In this document: piece by piece, positions 1 through 5,207 of the stretch
How positions within the stretch are numbered: the stretch's first letter is position 1
Layout of the letters: each line of letters begins with the position of its first letter
Assembly: GCA_017959485.1 (NCBI GenBank)
Contig: JAGDAM010000240.1
Span: 1-5,388, forward strand
Origin: Clostridia bacterium
GTDB taxonomy: Bacteria; Bacillota_A; Clostridia; Oscillospirales; CAG-272
DNA: 5,388 nt
Direction: 5' to 3'
Notes under the pieces: model-generated
The model's input: only the letters and a program-made list of their open reading frames with translations
What the model was told of the DNA's origin: nothing
Database searches by the model: none
Program-made: the position numbers and the translations under genes

Positions 1-258
1 CCGGGAAAGTATGACGGGTTTGAAAGCCGGGAGATAATTCGAAAAATACCCTGGCGCGATTTCCGCGATACCTATCTGACCGAGACGAGAGACCAATACC
101 GCTTAGCTTTCGGTGACGGAATTTTGAAGATTCTTCATCGAGCTTACGAGGCGACCGACGGCGAGGTTTTCATAGACAGATGGGACTGGTCTCAGGCGCT
201 TGAGATAACGAATCTGAGGCAGATAATCGATATACTGAAGAAGATCATTCGCGACTGA
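1..258 (+). CDS. C-terminal part of an unrecognised protein (5' end outside window)
   Basis: Frame 1 is open from the first base to a TGA at 256-258, giving the last 85 residues of a protein that begins outside the window. The segment is charged and soluble-looking. It has a Trp/Asp-rich stretch (IDRWDWSQALEITN) and a likely C-terminal amphipathic helix (LRQIIDILKKIIRD). There are no membrane segments, cysteine clusters or catalytic motif that I recognise. The stop lies 17 bp before the start of the zinc-ribbon gene, which has its own ribosome binding site in the gap, so the two are probably co-transcribed. That it is coding is supported by the uninterrupted frame, the sensible composition and the tight spacing to the next gene. 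I do not recognise the family and propose no function. Confidence 0.7.
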   Translation, partial: PGKYDGFESREIIRKIPWRDFRDTYLTETRDQYRLAFGDGILKILHRAYEATDGEVFIDRWDWSQALEITNLRQIIDILKKIIRD

Positions 259-261
259 GAC

Positions 262-266
262 GGAGG
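262..266 (+). promoter_or_regulatory. Ribosome binding site of the zinc-ribbon gene
   Basis: GGAGG lies 9 nt before the ATG at 276, inside the 17-bp gap after the upstream stop codon. It fixes the start of the small cysteine protein. Confidence 0.75.
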
Positions 267-275
267 AGAGAAGAG

Positions 276-518
276 ATGTCTGACGGTTTCAAAAAGGTAA
301 AAGGGAAAAAGGTAAAGGTGTCTGTGGATGGCACGGGCGGAGTCGTCAGCGTGGACTGGATCTGCCCCCACTGTCTGCACTTCAACGCGGGGTTCTATTT
401 CTGCGAGGACGCAGGGAAGCTCAAATCCGATTTCGAACTGGATCACGCGTGCGACGCCTGCGGGAAGGTCTCGACGATAGTCTGCAGGAACTCGAAGCCG
501 CTGTTTAAGGGCAGGTGA
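276..518 (+). CDS. Small zinc-ribbon-like protein, function unknown
   Basis: This encodes 80 residues starting at an ATG with a strong GGAGG site. Two CxxC knuckles, CPHC (residues 30-33) and CDAC (59-62), are spaced as in a zinc ribbon, so one structural zinc ion is likely bound by C30, C33, C59 and C62. C43, H57 and C70 are extra potential ligands. The first 18 residues are strongly basic (many Lys), which could contact nucleic acid, but that is inference. There is no signal peptide or membrane helix. It follows the partial gene at 1-258 by 17 bp and is probably its operon partner. It converges with the acyl-CoA ligase gene. I do not recognise a named family. It could be a protein-interaction or nucleic-acid-binding accessory to the upstream product. 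Confidence 0.75.
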   Translation: MSDGFKKVKGKKVKVSVDGTGGVVSVDWICPHCLHFNAGFYFCEDAGKLKSDFELDHACDACGKVSTIVCRNSKPLFKGR

Positions 519-558
519 AGGCTCAACCCGGTGTCGAATCAAGACTGATTAAATAATA

Positions 559-598
559 GGGAGGACATATTTCGCAAAGCGAAATCAAACGTCCTCCC
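559..598 (-). terminator. Nested stem-loop between convergent genes, likely leftward terminator
   Basis: An outer 8-bp perfect stem (GGGAGGAC at 559-566 with GTCCTCCC at 591-598) encloses an inner 7-bp perfect hairpin (569-575 with 579-585, loop AAA). On the minus strand it is followed by TATTATTTAA, a broken U-run. On the plus strand it is followed by CCGCATT, with no U-run. It therefore suits termination of leftward transcripts coming from the ligase gene better than rightward ones. Confidence 0.5.
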
Positions 599-611
599 CC
601 GCATTATCAAA

Positions 612-651
612 CGGCGCATACAGCGTACCGGTTATTACGCGGTATGCGCCG
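612..651 (-). terminator. Long stem-loop just after the ligase stop codon
   Basis: A 10-bp perfect stem (612-621 with 642-651) continues past one mismatch (622/641) into 5 more pairs (623-627 with 636-640), leaving an 8-nt loop. It begins 6 bp beyond the ligase stop on the minus strand and is followed there by TTTGATAAT, a weak U-tract. It is probably the first of two terminators for the leftward operon. It could also help stop rightward transcripts from the zinc-ribbon gene. Confidence 0.55.
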
Positions 652-657
652 AACGGC

Positions 658-2379
658 TCAGTCTATCTTCTTGTCTATCGCGTATCTCAGTATCTTTCTT
701 GAAGTGTTCTTGTCAAACTCGGTCTTTCTGATCTTGACAAGTCCGACCTTCTTGTACGGCGCCATATTGGCGTTCGCGCGGCGGACGTTCTCATTGAAGT
801 ACATCTGCAGCTGTTCATCGGTCTCGAATCCGTCCGCTTTGAGCTGTTCGAGATCCGGATATATCTCGGCGACGATTACCTCTTTGCCGGGGTCCTTGCG
901 GCTCTCGCCCGCGTAAACGACGACTTCGAGCACGCCGCGGATGCGGGAAAGCTCGGTCTCGATCTCCTCGGGATAGACGTTTTTGCCGTTGGAGAAGATG
1001 ATCAGGTTCTTCTTGCGGCCGGTGATATAGATCCAACCGTCCTCGTCGAGTTTTCCGTAGTCTCCTGTGTGGAAGAAGCCCTCTTCGTCGAATACCGCGG
1101 CGGTCGCTTCGGGATCCTCGAAGTATCCGAGCATGACGTTCGGTCCCTTGACGCAGATCTCGCCTTCGCCGTTCTCGTCGGGATCGTCGATCTTTACCTC
1201 TTCGCCGAGGATCGGGGTGCCGACGCTTCCGTCCTTCTGCCATTCGTTGCGGTTGCAGGAGATGAGCGGAGCGCACTCGGTGATGCCGTAGCCGTTAAGA
1301 ATGGTTATTCCGACCGATTCGAAGAAGTTGATGATGTCCTGGTTGAGAGCGGCGCCTCCGCAGATGATCATCTCGAGCTTTCCGCCGAAGGTGTCGATAA
1401 TCTGCGAGAAAATCTTGCGTCTGGCGTCGATTCCGACTTTGCGCAGGCCGGCGCTGATCTTGAGTCCGGCTTTCAGCTTTTTCACGCTGCCGTTCTTTTC
1501 GGCCGACGCCCAGATGCGGCGGTAAAGCGTCTCGACAAAGAGCGGCACGAGGATCAGGTGCGTCGGCTGCTGCTCTTTCAGTTCCCGGAGCAGGTACTTG
1601 ATGCCCGAGGTGATGTAGATCTCGGAGCCCAGCGCGTAGTGTCCGACGATGTTGACTGTTGAACCGAAGGTGTGGTGCGGAGGGAGAAGGAGCAGGGTCT
1701 TGGGCGAAATGGAGAAGTTGTACATTCCCTGAGTCATATCCGAGACGATGTTGGTCGTCGAGAGCATAACGCCCTTGCCTCTGCCGGTCGTGCCCGAAGT
1801 GAAGACTATCGAGGCAAGCCGGTCGGGATCGATCTCGTAATCGTAATAGGAATTGTCTCCGGCTTCGCGCTTTTCCTTTCCCGCAGCGATAACGTCGCCG
1901 ATCGAAAGGTCTCCGGCGGCCGCGGGCTCGCCCGTTATGCAGATAAAGAGTTCGGCTCCGGAGTTCTTGCGGATCTCGTCGAGCTTCGGCGCCGCGTCGC
2001 TTCCGTAAAAGACGGCGTAGGTTCCGGCCTTCTTCATCGTCGCGGCGAGATCGGACGCCGGCATTTCCCTGTCGAGCGGTACGGTAACGGCGCCGACGGC
2101 CATGAGCGCAAAATAGGAATAGATCCAGTTCTTTGAAGACGATCCGACGATGGCGCACTTGCGGTCGCGAAGGCCGAGAGATATAAGCTCGGTGCCGAGT
2201 CCGCGAATATCTTCTGCCGCCTCGGAATAGGTGACACGCACCGTTTCCTCGTCATTCGGGTCGTTCTTGTAGGAGATCGCGGGAGAGTCGGGATAATACT
2301 CCGCCGACTGATCCACCAGGACCCGGAAATCCTTGAACACAACGGTCGGGTAGAGAGGGTAATTCTTGTGTCTGTTCAT
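658..2379 (-). CDS. AMP-forming acyl-CoA ligase (long-chain fatty acid-CoA ligase-like)
   Basis: The 573-residue product belongs to the ANL (acyl-CoA synthetase/adenylation) superfamily. These enzymes activate a carboxylic acid with ATP to an acyl-AMP and then usually pass it to CoA. The core motifs are intact and in order: the P-loop TSGTTGRGKG (194-203), NGYGITECAP (362-371), the ribose-binding TGD with Asp440, the hinge region ITGRKKNLI (452-460) with Arg455, and the C-terminal lid motif NTSRKILR (558-565) with the catalytic lysine at about 562. Overall length and the GYGITE-type A5 motif resemble long-chain fatty acyl-CoA synthetases, but the acyl pocket cannot be read reliably, so the substrate (long-chain, other acid, or acyl-ACP) is open. 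No signal peptide is seen, so it is probably cytoplasmic or membrane-peripheral. An AGGAA site (minus strand, 2387-2391) sits 7 nt before the ATG. The gene lies 58 bp downstream of the YczE-type gene and is probably co-transcribed with it. Confidence 0.9.
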   Translation of the reverse strand: MNRHKNYPLYPTVVFKDFRVLVDQSAEYYPDSPAISYKNDPNDEETVRVTYSEAAEDIRGLGTELISLGLRDRKCAIVGSSSKNWIYSYFALMAVGAVTVPLDREMPASDLAATMKKAGTYAVFYGSDAAPKLDEIRKNSGAELFICITGEPAAAGDLSIGDVIAAGKEKREAGDNSYYDYEIDPDRLASIVFTSGTTGRGKGVMLSTTNIVSDMTQGMYNFSISPKTLLLLPPHHTFGSTVNIVGHYALGSEIYITSGIKYLLRELKEQQPTHLILVPLFVETLYRRIWASAEKNGSVKKLKAGLKISAGLRKVGIDARRKIFSQIIDTFGGKLEMIICGGAALNQDIINFFESVGITILNGYGITECAPLISCNRNEWQKDGSVGTPILGEEVKIDDPDENGEGEICVKGPNVMLGYFEDPEATAAVFDEEGFFHTGDYGKLDEDGWIYITGRKKNLIIFSNGKNVYPEEIETELSRIRGVLEVVVYAGESRKDPGKEVIVAEIYPDLEQLKADGFETDEQLQMYFNENVRRANANMAPYKKVGLVKIRKTEFDKNTSRKILRYAIDKKID

Positions 2380-2437
2380 TTTTTCGTTCCTGTCTGATAT
2401 ATTCTTTTCGCCGGGCGGACGCCTGCCCGCCGGCCTC

Positions 2438-3145
2438 TCATTTTCCGATAATTTTGTCGACTTTTCCCCCGAGCTTCTTCGAGAGGAATTTCACTATCTG
2501 TCCGACGCAGACGGCGGCGAGGACGGTACCCTCACGCACGACGACGCGGTCGCCGGTGAAGGATGAAAAGCCGCCGAGAAAGATCAGCTGCAGCAAGAGC
2601 GCAATCGCTATCATCGAACAGTCGACCGCGGTTTTGCAGTTGCCGAACTCATATTTCGTTACCGTGGAAATTGCTCCGGCGAGCCCTTCGGCGGGCATCG
2701 GAACCCAGTGCGGACGCAGGTACAGGAAAACGCCGATCCCGATGATCACGATGCCGGTCAGCGTATAGACCAGCCGCATGATATAGCTTTCGGGCTTCGG
2801 GAGCCAGATCATCAGATGTCCGAAGGCATTGGGATCGGTTCCGAACAGGTCGACGAGCCAGGAGAATACGAAGGTGAGCGGCAGCCCGAGCAGGTTGCGC
2901 CAGGTGAACTTCCTGCGAAGCACGGCAAGCTGGGCGAGTATCAGCACGCAGTAGACGATAAAAGTCGTCGTTCCGAGCGTGAAGCCCCAGATCAGCTCAC
3001 AGGCGCGGGGAATAGAACTCACGGGCGATATCCCGAGAGACGAAAGCTTTGAAAAAGTGATTCCGATCGCGATAAGGATCAGTCCGGCAAGGTAACAGAT
3101 GCCCTGTTTCACTATCTTTCCGGCGGTCGTTTTTCTGTCTGACAT
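2438..3145 (-). CDS. YczE/DUF6198-type multi-pass membrane protein
   Basis: I chose the ATG at 3145 (235 residues, starting MSDRKTT). The frame stays open upstream to 3313, but that extension would run through a clear promoter at 3182-3210, and an AGGA lies 9 nt before the 3145 start. About six membrane helices are visible near residues 11-32, 55-76, 84-102, 123-144, 176-194 and 205-222. The stretch IGITFSKLSSLGISPVSSIP (about 27-46) and the following QLAVLRRKFTWRNLLGLPLT pattern (about 72-91) match my memory of the YczE-like membrane proteins (COG2364/DUF6198), whose biochemical role is not established. A conserved-looking MPAEGLAGAI (150-159) follows the fourth helix. It is the first gene of a likely two-gene leftward operon with the acyl-CoA ligase. 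A transport or lipid-related role would be inference only. Confidence 0.8.
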   Translation of the reverse strand: MSDRKTTAGKIVKQGICYLAGLILIAIGITFSKLSSLGISPVSSIPRACELIWGFTLGTTTFIVYCVLILAQLAVLRRKFTWRNLLGLPLTFVFSWLVDLFGTDPNAFGHLMIWLPKPESYIMRLVYTLTGIVIIGIGVFLYLRPHWVPMPAEGLAGAISTVTKYEFGNCKTAVDCSMIAIALLLQLIFLGGFSSFTGDRVVVREGTVLAAVCVGQIVKFLSKKLGGKVDKIIGK

Positions 3146-3181
3146 GGCGGTTTTTCCTGCTTTTTCGACAAAAGATATAAT

Positions 3182-3210
3182 ATTATACCATTTTTGCCCC
3201 TTTTTTTCAA
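3182..3210 (-). promoter_or_regulatory. Sigma-A promoter of the leftward membrane protein/ligase operon
   Basis: Reading leftward, the -35 TTGAAA (3205-3210, 5 of 6 consensus) and -10 TATAAT (3182-3187, 6 of 6) are separated by 17 bp. TGG directly before the -10 makes an extended -10 (TGn). Transcription should start near 3175, giving a leader of about 30 nt to the ATG at 3145. It lies back to back with the rightward promoter. Confidence 0.85.
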
Positions 3211-3226
3211 GACCCCGGGCCGCGTG

Positions 3227-3255
3227 TTGACAGGCACCGGAGAGTGTTGTATAAT
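3227..3255 (+). promoter_or_regulatory. Perfect-consensus sigma-A promoter of the small membrane protein gene
   Basis: TTGACA (3227-3232) and TATAAT (3250-3255) both match consensus exactly and are spaced by the optimal 17 bp. Transcription should start near 3262, giving a leader of about 70 nt to the ATG at 3332. The two divergent -35 boxes are only 16 bp apart (3211-3226), so one regulator could affect both. Confidence 0.88.
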
Positions 3256-3259
3256 TATT

Positions 3260-3288
3260 AGGCAATACCGCAAGGATCGGTACTGCCT
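3260..3288 (+). repeat. Leader hairpin, diverged copy of the downstream terminator stem-loop
   Basis: A 10-bp stem with one mismatch (3260-3269 with 3279-3288) begins at or next to the predicted transcription start. Its left arm plus loop edge, AGGCAATACCGCA (3260-3272), is identical to 3881-3893 in the stem-loop after the same gene, and the right arm (CGGTACTGCCT) matches that one's CGGTATTGCCT with one change. It may be a repeat-family member, or it may act as a 5' leader structure affecting RNA stability. Confidence 0.6.
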
Positions 3289-3297
3289 GAAATAACC

Positions 3298-3311
3298 GCC
3301 GGACGTCCGGC
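3298..3311. promoter_or_regulatory. 14-bp perfect palindrome in the leader, possible operator
   Basis: GCCGGACGTCCGGC is a perfect palindrome with no spacer, located about 36 bp downstream of the predicted transcription start and 20 bp before the ATG. A symmetric DNA site of this size could bind a dimeric repressor as a roadblock. As RNA it could only form a tight hairpin with a few central bases looped out. Function is inferred. Confidence 0.35.
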
Positions 3312-3331
3312 ACAGATGCGGGTATACTGTA

Positions 3332-3862
3332 ATGGAAGATAATATTTACGTCCCGGAAGAGCTCCCAAACGACGCCGCTCCGGAAGGCCCCGAAGCCACA
3401 GTCGAACCGGTCAGGGAGAAAAAACTCGCCGGTATCGCCGGCGCGATACTGTATTCGCTTGCTGCGGGAGCAATATGGATACTTCTCAGCTCATTCGGCC
3501 TGTTTTCGGCGGCGCTGGGGTTTGTATGCGTCGTCCTGGCTACGAACGGATACCGGGCTTTTTCCGGCAGGCAGTCGAAATTCGGAGTGATCGCTTCGAC
3601 CGCGGTATCGGCGGTGACGCTTCTTGCCGCGTGGTATCTGAACTTCGTCTGGGAAGTGTACCGCGAATATCTTGCCGCGTTTGAAGACGGCGAGCTGTTT
3701 ACGTCGATGAGCTTAGGCGAAGCATTCTCTGAATCCTTCGATTTTCTGGGGATCACGCTTCAAAGCGCCCCCGGGTATTTCGGCCCGATAGTCCTTGCTC
3801 TCATCCTCGCGGGCGTCGGGTGCGCGGTCGGTCTTTCCAACGTCAAGGCGGGAAGAGTCTGA
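3332..3862 (+). CDS. Small four-helix membrane protein, function unknown
   Basis: The 176-residue product has an acidic, Pro/Glu-rich soluble N-terminus (1-30) followed by a REKK boundary and about four hydrophobic helices: roughly 32-53, 55-72, 85-107 and 149-168. A loop with many acidic residues (about 111-140) lies between helices 3 and 4. I see no catalytic motif. The layout (charged N-terminus, then hydrophobic helices with small residues) is common among uncharacterised Firmicute membrane proteins. I cannot name the family. The ATG at 3332 has only a weak upstream G-rich match (GCGGG, about 9 nt away), in contrast to its perfect-consensus promoter. The gene has its own promoter and its own terminator, so it is probably a single-gene transcript. 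It shares a divergent control region with the YczE-type operon, which may mean shared regulation. Confidence 0.8.
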   Translation: MEDNIYVPEELPNDAAPEGPEATVEPVREKKLAGIAGAILYSLAAGAIWILLSSFGLFSAALGFVCVVLATNGYRAFSGRQSKFGVIASTAVSAVTLLAAWYLNFVWEVYREYLAAFEDGELFTSMSLGEAFSESFDFLGITLQSAPGYFGPIVLALILAGVGCAVGLSNVKAGRV

Positions 3863-3877
3863 CGTGTGAAAACGAAC

Positions 3878-3917
3878 TTAAGGCAATACCGCACGCGATT
3901 GTGCGGTATTGCCTTAA
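3878..3917 (+). terminator. 17-bp perfect stem-loop after the small membrane protein gene
   Basis: A perfect 17-bp stem (3878-3894 with 3901-3917) and a 6-nt loop GCGATT begin 15 bp after the stop codon. The trailing sequence is AATAATTATTAA, T-containing but not a clean U-run. A rho-independent terminator is the simplest reading. The strong symmetry (it ends in TTAA on both sides) and its second copy in the 5' leader also fit a palindromic intergenic repeat used as a terminator. Confidence 0.7.
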
Positions 3918-3941
3918 ATAATTATTAACGATTGGGTTGTA

Positions 3942-3969
3942 GTACCTTGTAAACGCTAATACTTTACTT
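3942..3969 (+). repeat. Left terminal inverted repeat of the IS
   Basis: It pairs with 5153-5180 over 28 bp with three mismatches (the outermost base, 3960 and 3967). The core TACCTTGTAAACGCTAA (3943-3959) is a perfect match. The inner part overlaps the -35 box of the transposase promoter. Confidence 0.9.
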
Positions 3970-3991
3970 TTTCTCCAAAATGTGATATAAT
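3963..3991 (+). promoter_or_regulatory. Transposase promoter inside the left IS end
   Basis: -10 TATAAT (3986-3991) is preceded by TGA, giving an extended -10 (TGn). 17 bp upstream is TTTACT (3963-3968), a 4-of-6 match to the -35 consensus that lies within the left inverted repeat. Transposase binding to the repeat could therefore repress its own transcription (inference). Confidence 0.6.
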
Positions 3992-4008
3992 AATATTACC
4001 ACAAAAAT

Positions 4009-4013
4009 GGAGG
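4009..4013 (+). promoter_or_regulatory. Ribosome binding site that selects the GTG start of transposase ORF A
   Basis: GGAGG lies 8 nt before an in-frame GTG at 4022. The earlier ATG at 4007 overlaps this site and has no Shine-Dalgarno match of its own, so GTG 4022 is the better start. Confidence 0.65.
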
Positions 4014-4021
4014 AAAAAATA

Positions 4022-4483
4022 GTGGAAAACAAAGCAATTTATTTGAGTCAGGAAGAAGTAGATTACCTGAACAACATAGTGTCTTGCGGGAGTCACACGT
4101 CACAAATGATAAGGCGTGCCCACGTGTTGCTTCTGCTTAACCGCAGCGGGAAGAAGGATCATACGAGGTACAAAAGGATAGCGGAATACTCATATTGCTC
4201 CGTGCAGGCAGTATACAATATGCGAGACGATTATCTCGAATGCCGAGATATAGACGAATATTTGTCAAGAAAGAAACGAGAAACGCCTCCGGTACCCGCC
4301 AAAATCGACGGAGAAATTGAGGCAAGAGTAATTGCTATTGCATGCTCTGAACCTCCGGAAGGTGAGCGCAGGTGGACGTTGAGATCCATATCAGATCGAT
4401 GCGTAGAACTGGATATCATAGACAGCATATCTCATACCACAGTCAAAAAGATATTGGAAAAAAGGGGCTTAAAGCTCATCTGA
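4022..4483 (+). CDS. IS630-family transposase, N-terminal DNA-binding part (ORF A)
   Basis: This frame supplies the DNA-binding half of the transposase: 153 residues from GTG 4022, or 158 if the ATG at 4007 were used. It contains two helix-turn-helix-like regions, as in IS630/Tc1 elements. The first includes RIAEYSYCSVQAVYNMRDDYL (split here as RIAEYSYCSV and QAVYNMRDDYL, about residues 52-71). The second includes RRWTLRSISDR and SISHTTVKKILEKRG (about 116-149). It should recognise the inverted repeats. The frame ends at TGA 4481-4483, immediately after a GLK that in related proteins continues into the catalytic domain. That continuation is found in the -1 frame, so this is one half of a split gene. 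A frameshift at the A6 run (4458-4463) would yield a fusion of about 381 residues. Confidence 0.85.
   Translation: MENKAIYLSQEEVDYLNNIVSCGSHTSQMIRRAHVLLLLNRSGKKDHTRYKRIAEYSYCSVQAVYNMRDDYLECRDIDEYLSRKKRETPPVPAKIDGEIEARVIAIACSEPPEGERRWTLRSISDRCVELDIIDSISHTTVKKILEKRGLKLI
4458..4464 (+). promoter_or_regulatory. Candidate -1 frameshift site (AAAAAAG) joining transposase halves
   Basis: Six A's followed by GGGG fall in the overlap of the two frames (4366-4483). In ORF A phase it reads GAA AAA AGG. Slipping back one base lets the AAA-reading tRNA re-pair perfectly, while the next codon changes from AGG to AAG, so it is not the canonical X_XXY_YYZ phase. No clear downstream stem or upstream Shine-Dalgarno-like stimulator is evident. 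Confidence 0.5.
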
Positions 4484-5166
4484 GAAAGATGTGGTGCATT
4501 CCGCCGGAGCAAAACGCGGAATTCGTTGCAAAAATGGAAGATGTGCTTGAGGTTTATACAAGAGAGTACAATCCCGAGCGTCCTGTAGTATGTATGGACG
4601 AAAAGCCGTACCAGCTGCTTGACGAATATATCACTCCAATACCGATGAGTGAAAATAACCACACAAAGAAATATGATTGTGAATATGAGCGAAAAGGATC
4701 CTGCTCAATATTCCTTTTCACAGAACCGTTAGGCGGTTGGAGAGCTGCTCATGCTCTTCTCAGAAGAACCTGTGTGGACTGGGCTCATCAGATAAAGTGG
4801 CTTGTGGATGAAGAATATCCAGACGTCAAAAAGATAGTTCTTGTTATGGACAATCTGAATACGCACTCAATTGCATCGCTTTATAAAGCGTTTCCTCCAT
4901 CAGAGGCATTCAGATTGGCGCAGAAACTTGAAATTCACTATACCCCCAAGCACGGCTCCTGGCTTGATATGGCTGAGATTGAACTGTCCGCTTTAACGAT
5001 TGAATCTCTTCTCGGAGAACGTATTCCTACCATTTCCAAACTTAACAGCATACTCGAATCGTGGTACATCAACAGAAACAAAAGGCAAAAAACAATAGAC
5101 TGGAGATTCACCACGGAAAACGCCCGAATCAAGCTAAAACACCTTTATCCGGAAATAAAGTTTTAG
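4459..5166 (+). CDS. IS630-family transposase, catalytic DDE part (ORF B, -1 frame)
   Basis: This is the catalytic half of the transposase, in the -1 frame relative to ORF A. The frame is open from 4366 and the homologous protein begins around the A6 run at 4458-4463, reading KKGLKAHLRKMWCIPP. The three acidic residues are visible: Asp in VVCMDEKPYQLL (codon 4597-4599), Asp in VLVMDNLNTH (4849-4851) and Glu in HGSWLDMAEIEL (probably codon 4975-4977). These are the IS630 signatures, and the domain is an RNase H-like DDE nuclease that cuts and joins the element ends. No stop codons or gaps interrupt it, so it looks functional if fused. Production is probably by -1 frameshifting from ORF A. A coupled start at ATG 4489, six bases past the ORF A stop, is an alternative. 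The stop codon TAG (5164-5166) lies inside the right inverted repeat. Confidence 0.88.
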   Translation, partial: KKGLKAHLRKMWCIPPEQNAEFVAKMEDVLEVYTREYNPERPVVCMDEKPYQLLDEYITPIPMSENNHTKKYDCEYERKGSCSIFLFTEPLGGWRAAHALLRRTCVDWAHQIKWLVDEEYPDVKKIVLVMDNLNTHSIASLYKAFPPSEAFRLAQKLEIHYTPKHGSWLDMAEIELSALTIESLLGERIPTISKLNSILESWYINRNKRQKTIDWRFTTENARIKLKHLYPEIKF

Positions 5167-5180
5167 CGTTTACAAGGTAG
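5153..5180 (-). repeat. Right terminal inverted repeat of the IS
   Basis: It is the partner of the left end. The core TTAGCGTTTACAAGGTA (5163-5179) is the exact reverse complement of 3943-3959. It overlaps the last codons and stop of the transposase. Confidence 0.9.
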
Positions 5181-5182
5181 TA

Positions 5183-5207
5183 GGGGCGGCCAAGGCCTTC
5201 GCGCCTC
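5183..5207 (+). repeat. Intergenic repeat header, copy 1 (interrupted by the IS)
   Basis: Together with 3923-3941 on the other side of the IS, this forms one copy of a repeat header. The part after the TA (GGGGCGGCC, two variable bases, GGCCTTCGCGCCTC) is identical to 5364-5388 except at those two bases (AA here, GG there). A small hairpin (GCGCC 5201-5205 with GGCGC 5210-5214) starts at its right end. Confidence 0.8.

Larger units (their letters stand above)
3942..5180 (+). mobile_element. Complete IS630-family insertion sequence (1239 bp)
   Basis: The element is bounded by inverted repeats and flanked on each side by TA (3940-3941 and 5181-5182), the target duplication expected for IS630/Tc1-mariner elements. 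It carries a promoter and a two-frame DDE transposase that fills nearly the whole length, with no passenger gene. The DNA is visibly more A/T-rich than the neighbouring chromosomal genes, as expected for an acquired element. Removing 3942-5182 restores a sequence matching the second intergenic repeat copy at 5345-5388, which independently supports these ends. A TA also lies 3 bp inside each end (3943-3944, 5178-5179), so an alternative boundary cannot be excluded by TA alone. Confidence 0.9.

Noticed and set aside
815..2158. Long open frames antisense or out of phase with the acyl-CoA ligase (for example 1069-1662 +, 1295-2158 -, 1672-2136 +)
   Set aside because: They are Arg/Ser-rich or low-information translations that overlap a gene with all ANL motifs intact; they are expected by-products of its GC-rich codons.
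2410..2433. GC-rich inverted repeat between the two leftward genes as a terminator
   Set aside because: The stem is only about 5 bp when paired cleanly and on the minus strand is followed by GCGAAAAGAA, not a T-run, so it would not separate the two genes.
3146..3313. Upstream extension of the YczE-type protein to a start at 3313 (291 residues)
   Set aside because: The extra 56 residues are not membrane-like, run across a clear leftward promoter at 3182-3210 that would initiate downstream of that start, and overlap the divergent promoter. ATG 3145 has a ribosome binding site.
3316..3342. Eight-codon upstream reading frame overlapping the start of the small membrane protein
   Set aside because: It has no Shine-Dalgarno sequence, no notable codon run typical of attenuator leaders, and is short enough to arise by chance.
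3346..3756. Leftward open frame opposite the small membrane protein
   Set aside because: It is fully antisense to a gene with a perfect promoter and coherent membrane topology, and has no ribosome binding site or promoter.
4372..4458. N-terminal residues of ORF B from GTG 4372
   Set aside because: This stretch is the out-of-frame reading of the second HTH encoded in ORF A and does not look like transposase protein; the homologous part begins near the A6 run.
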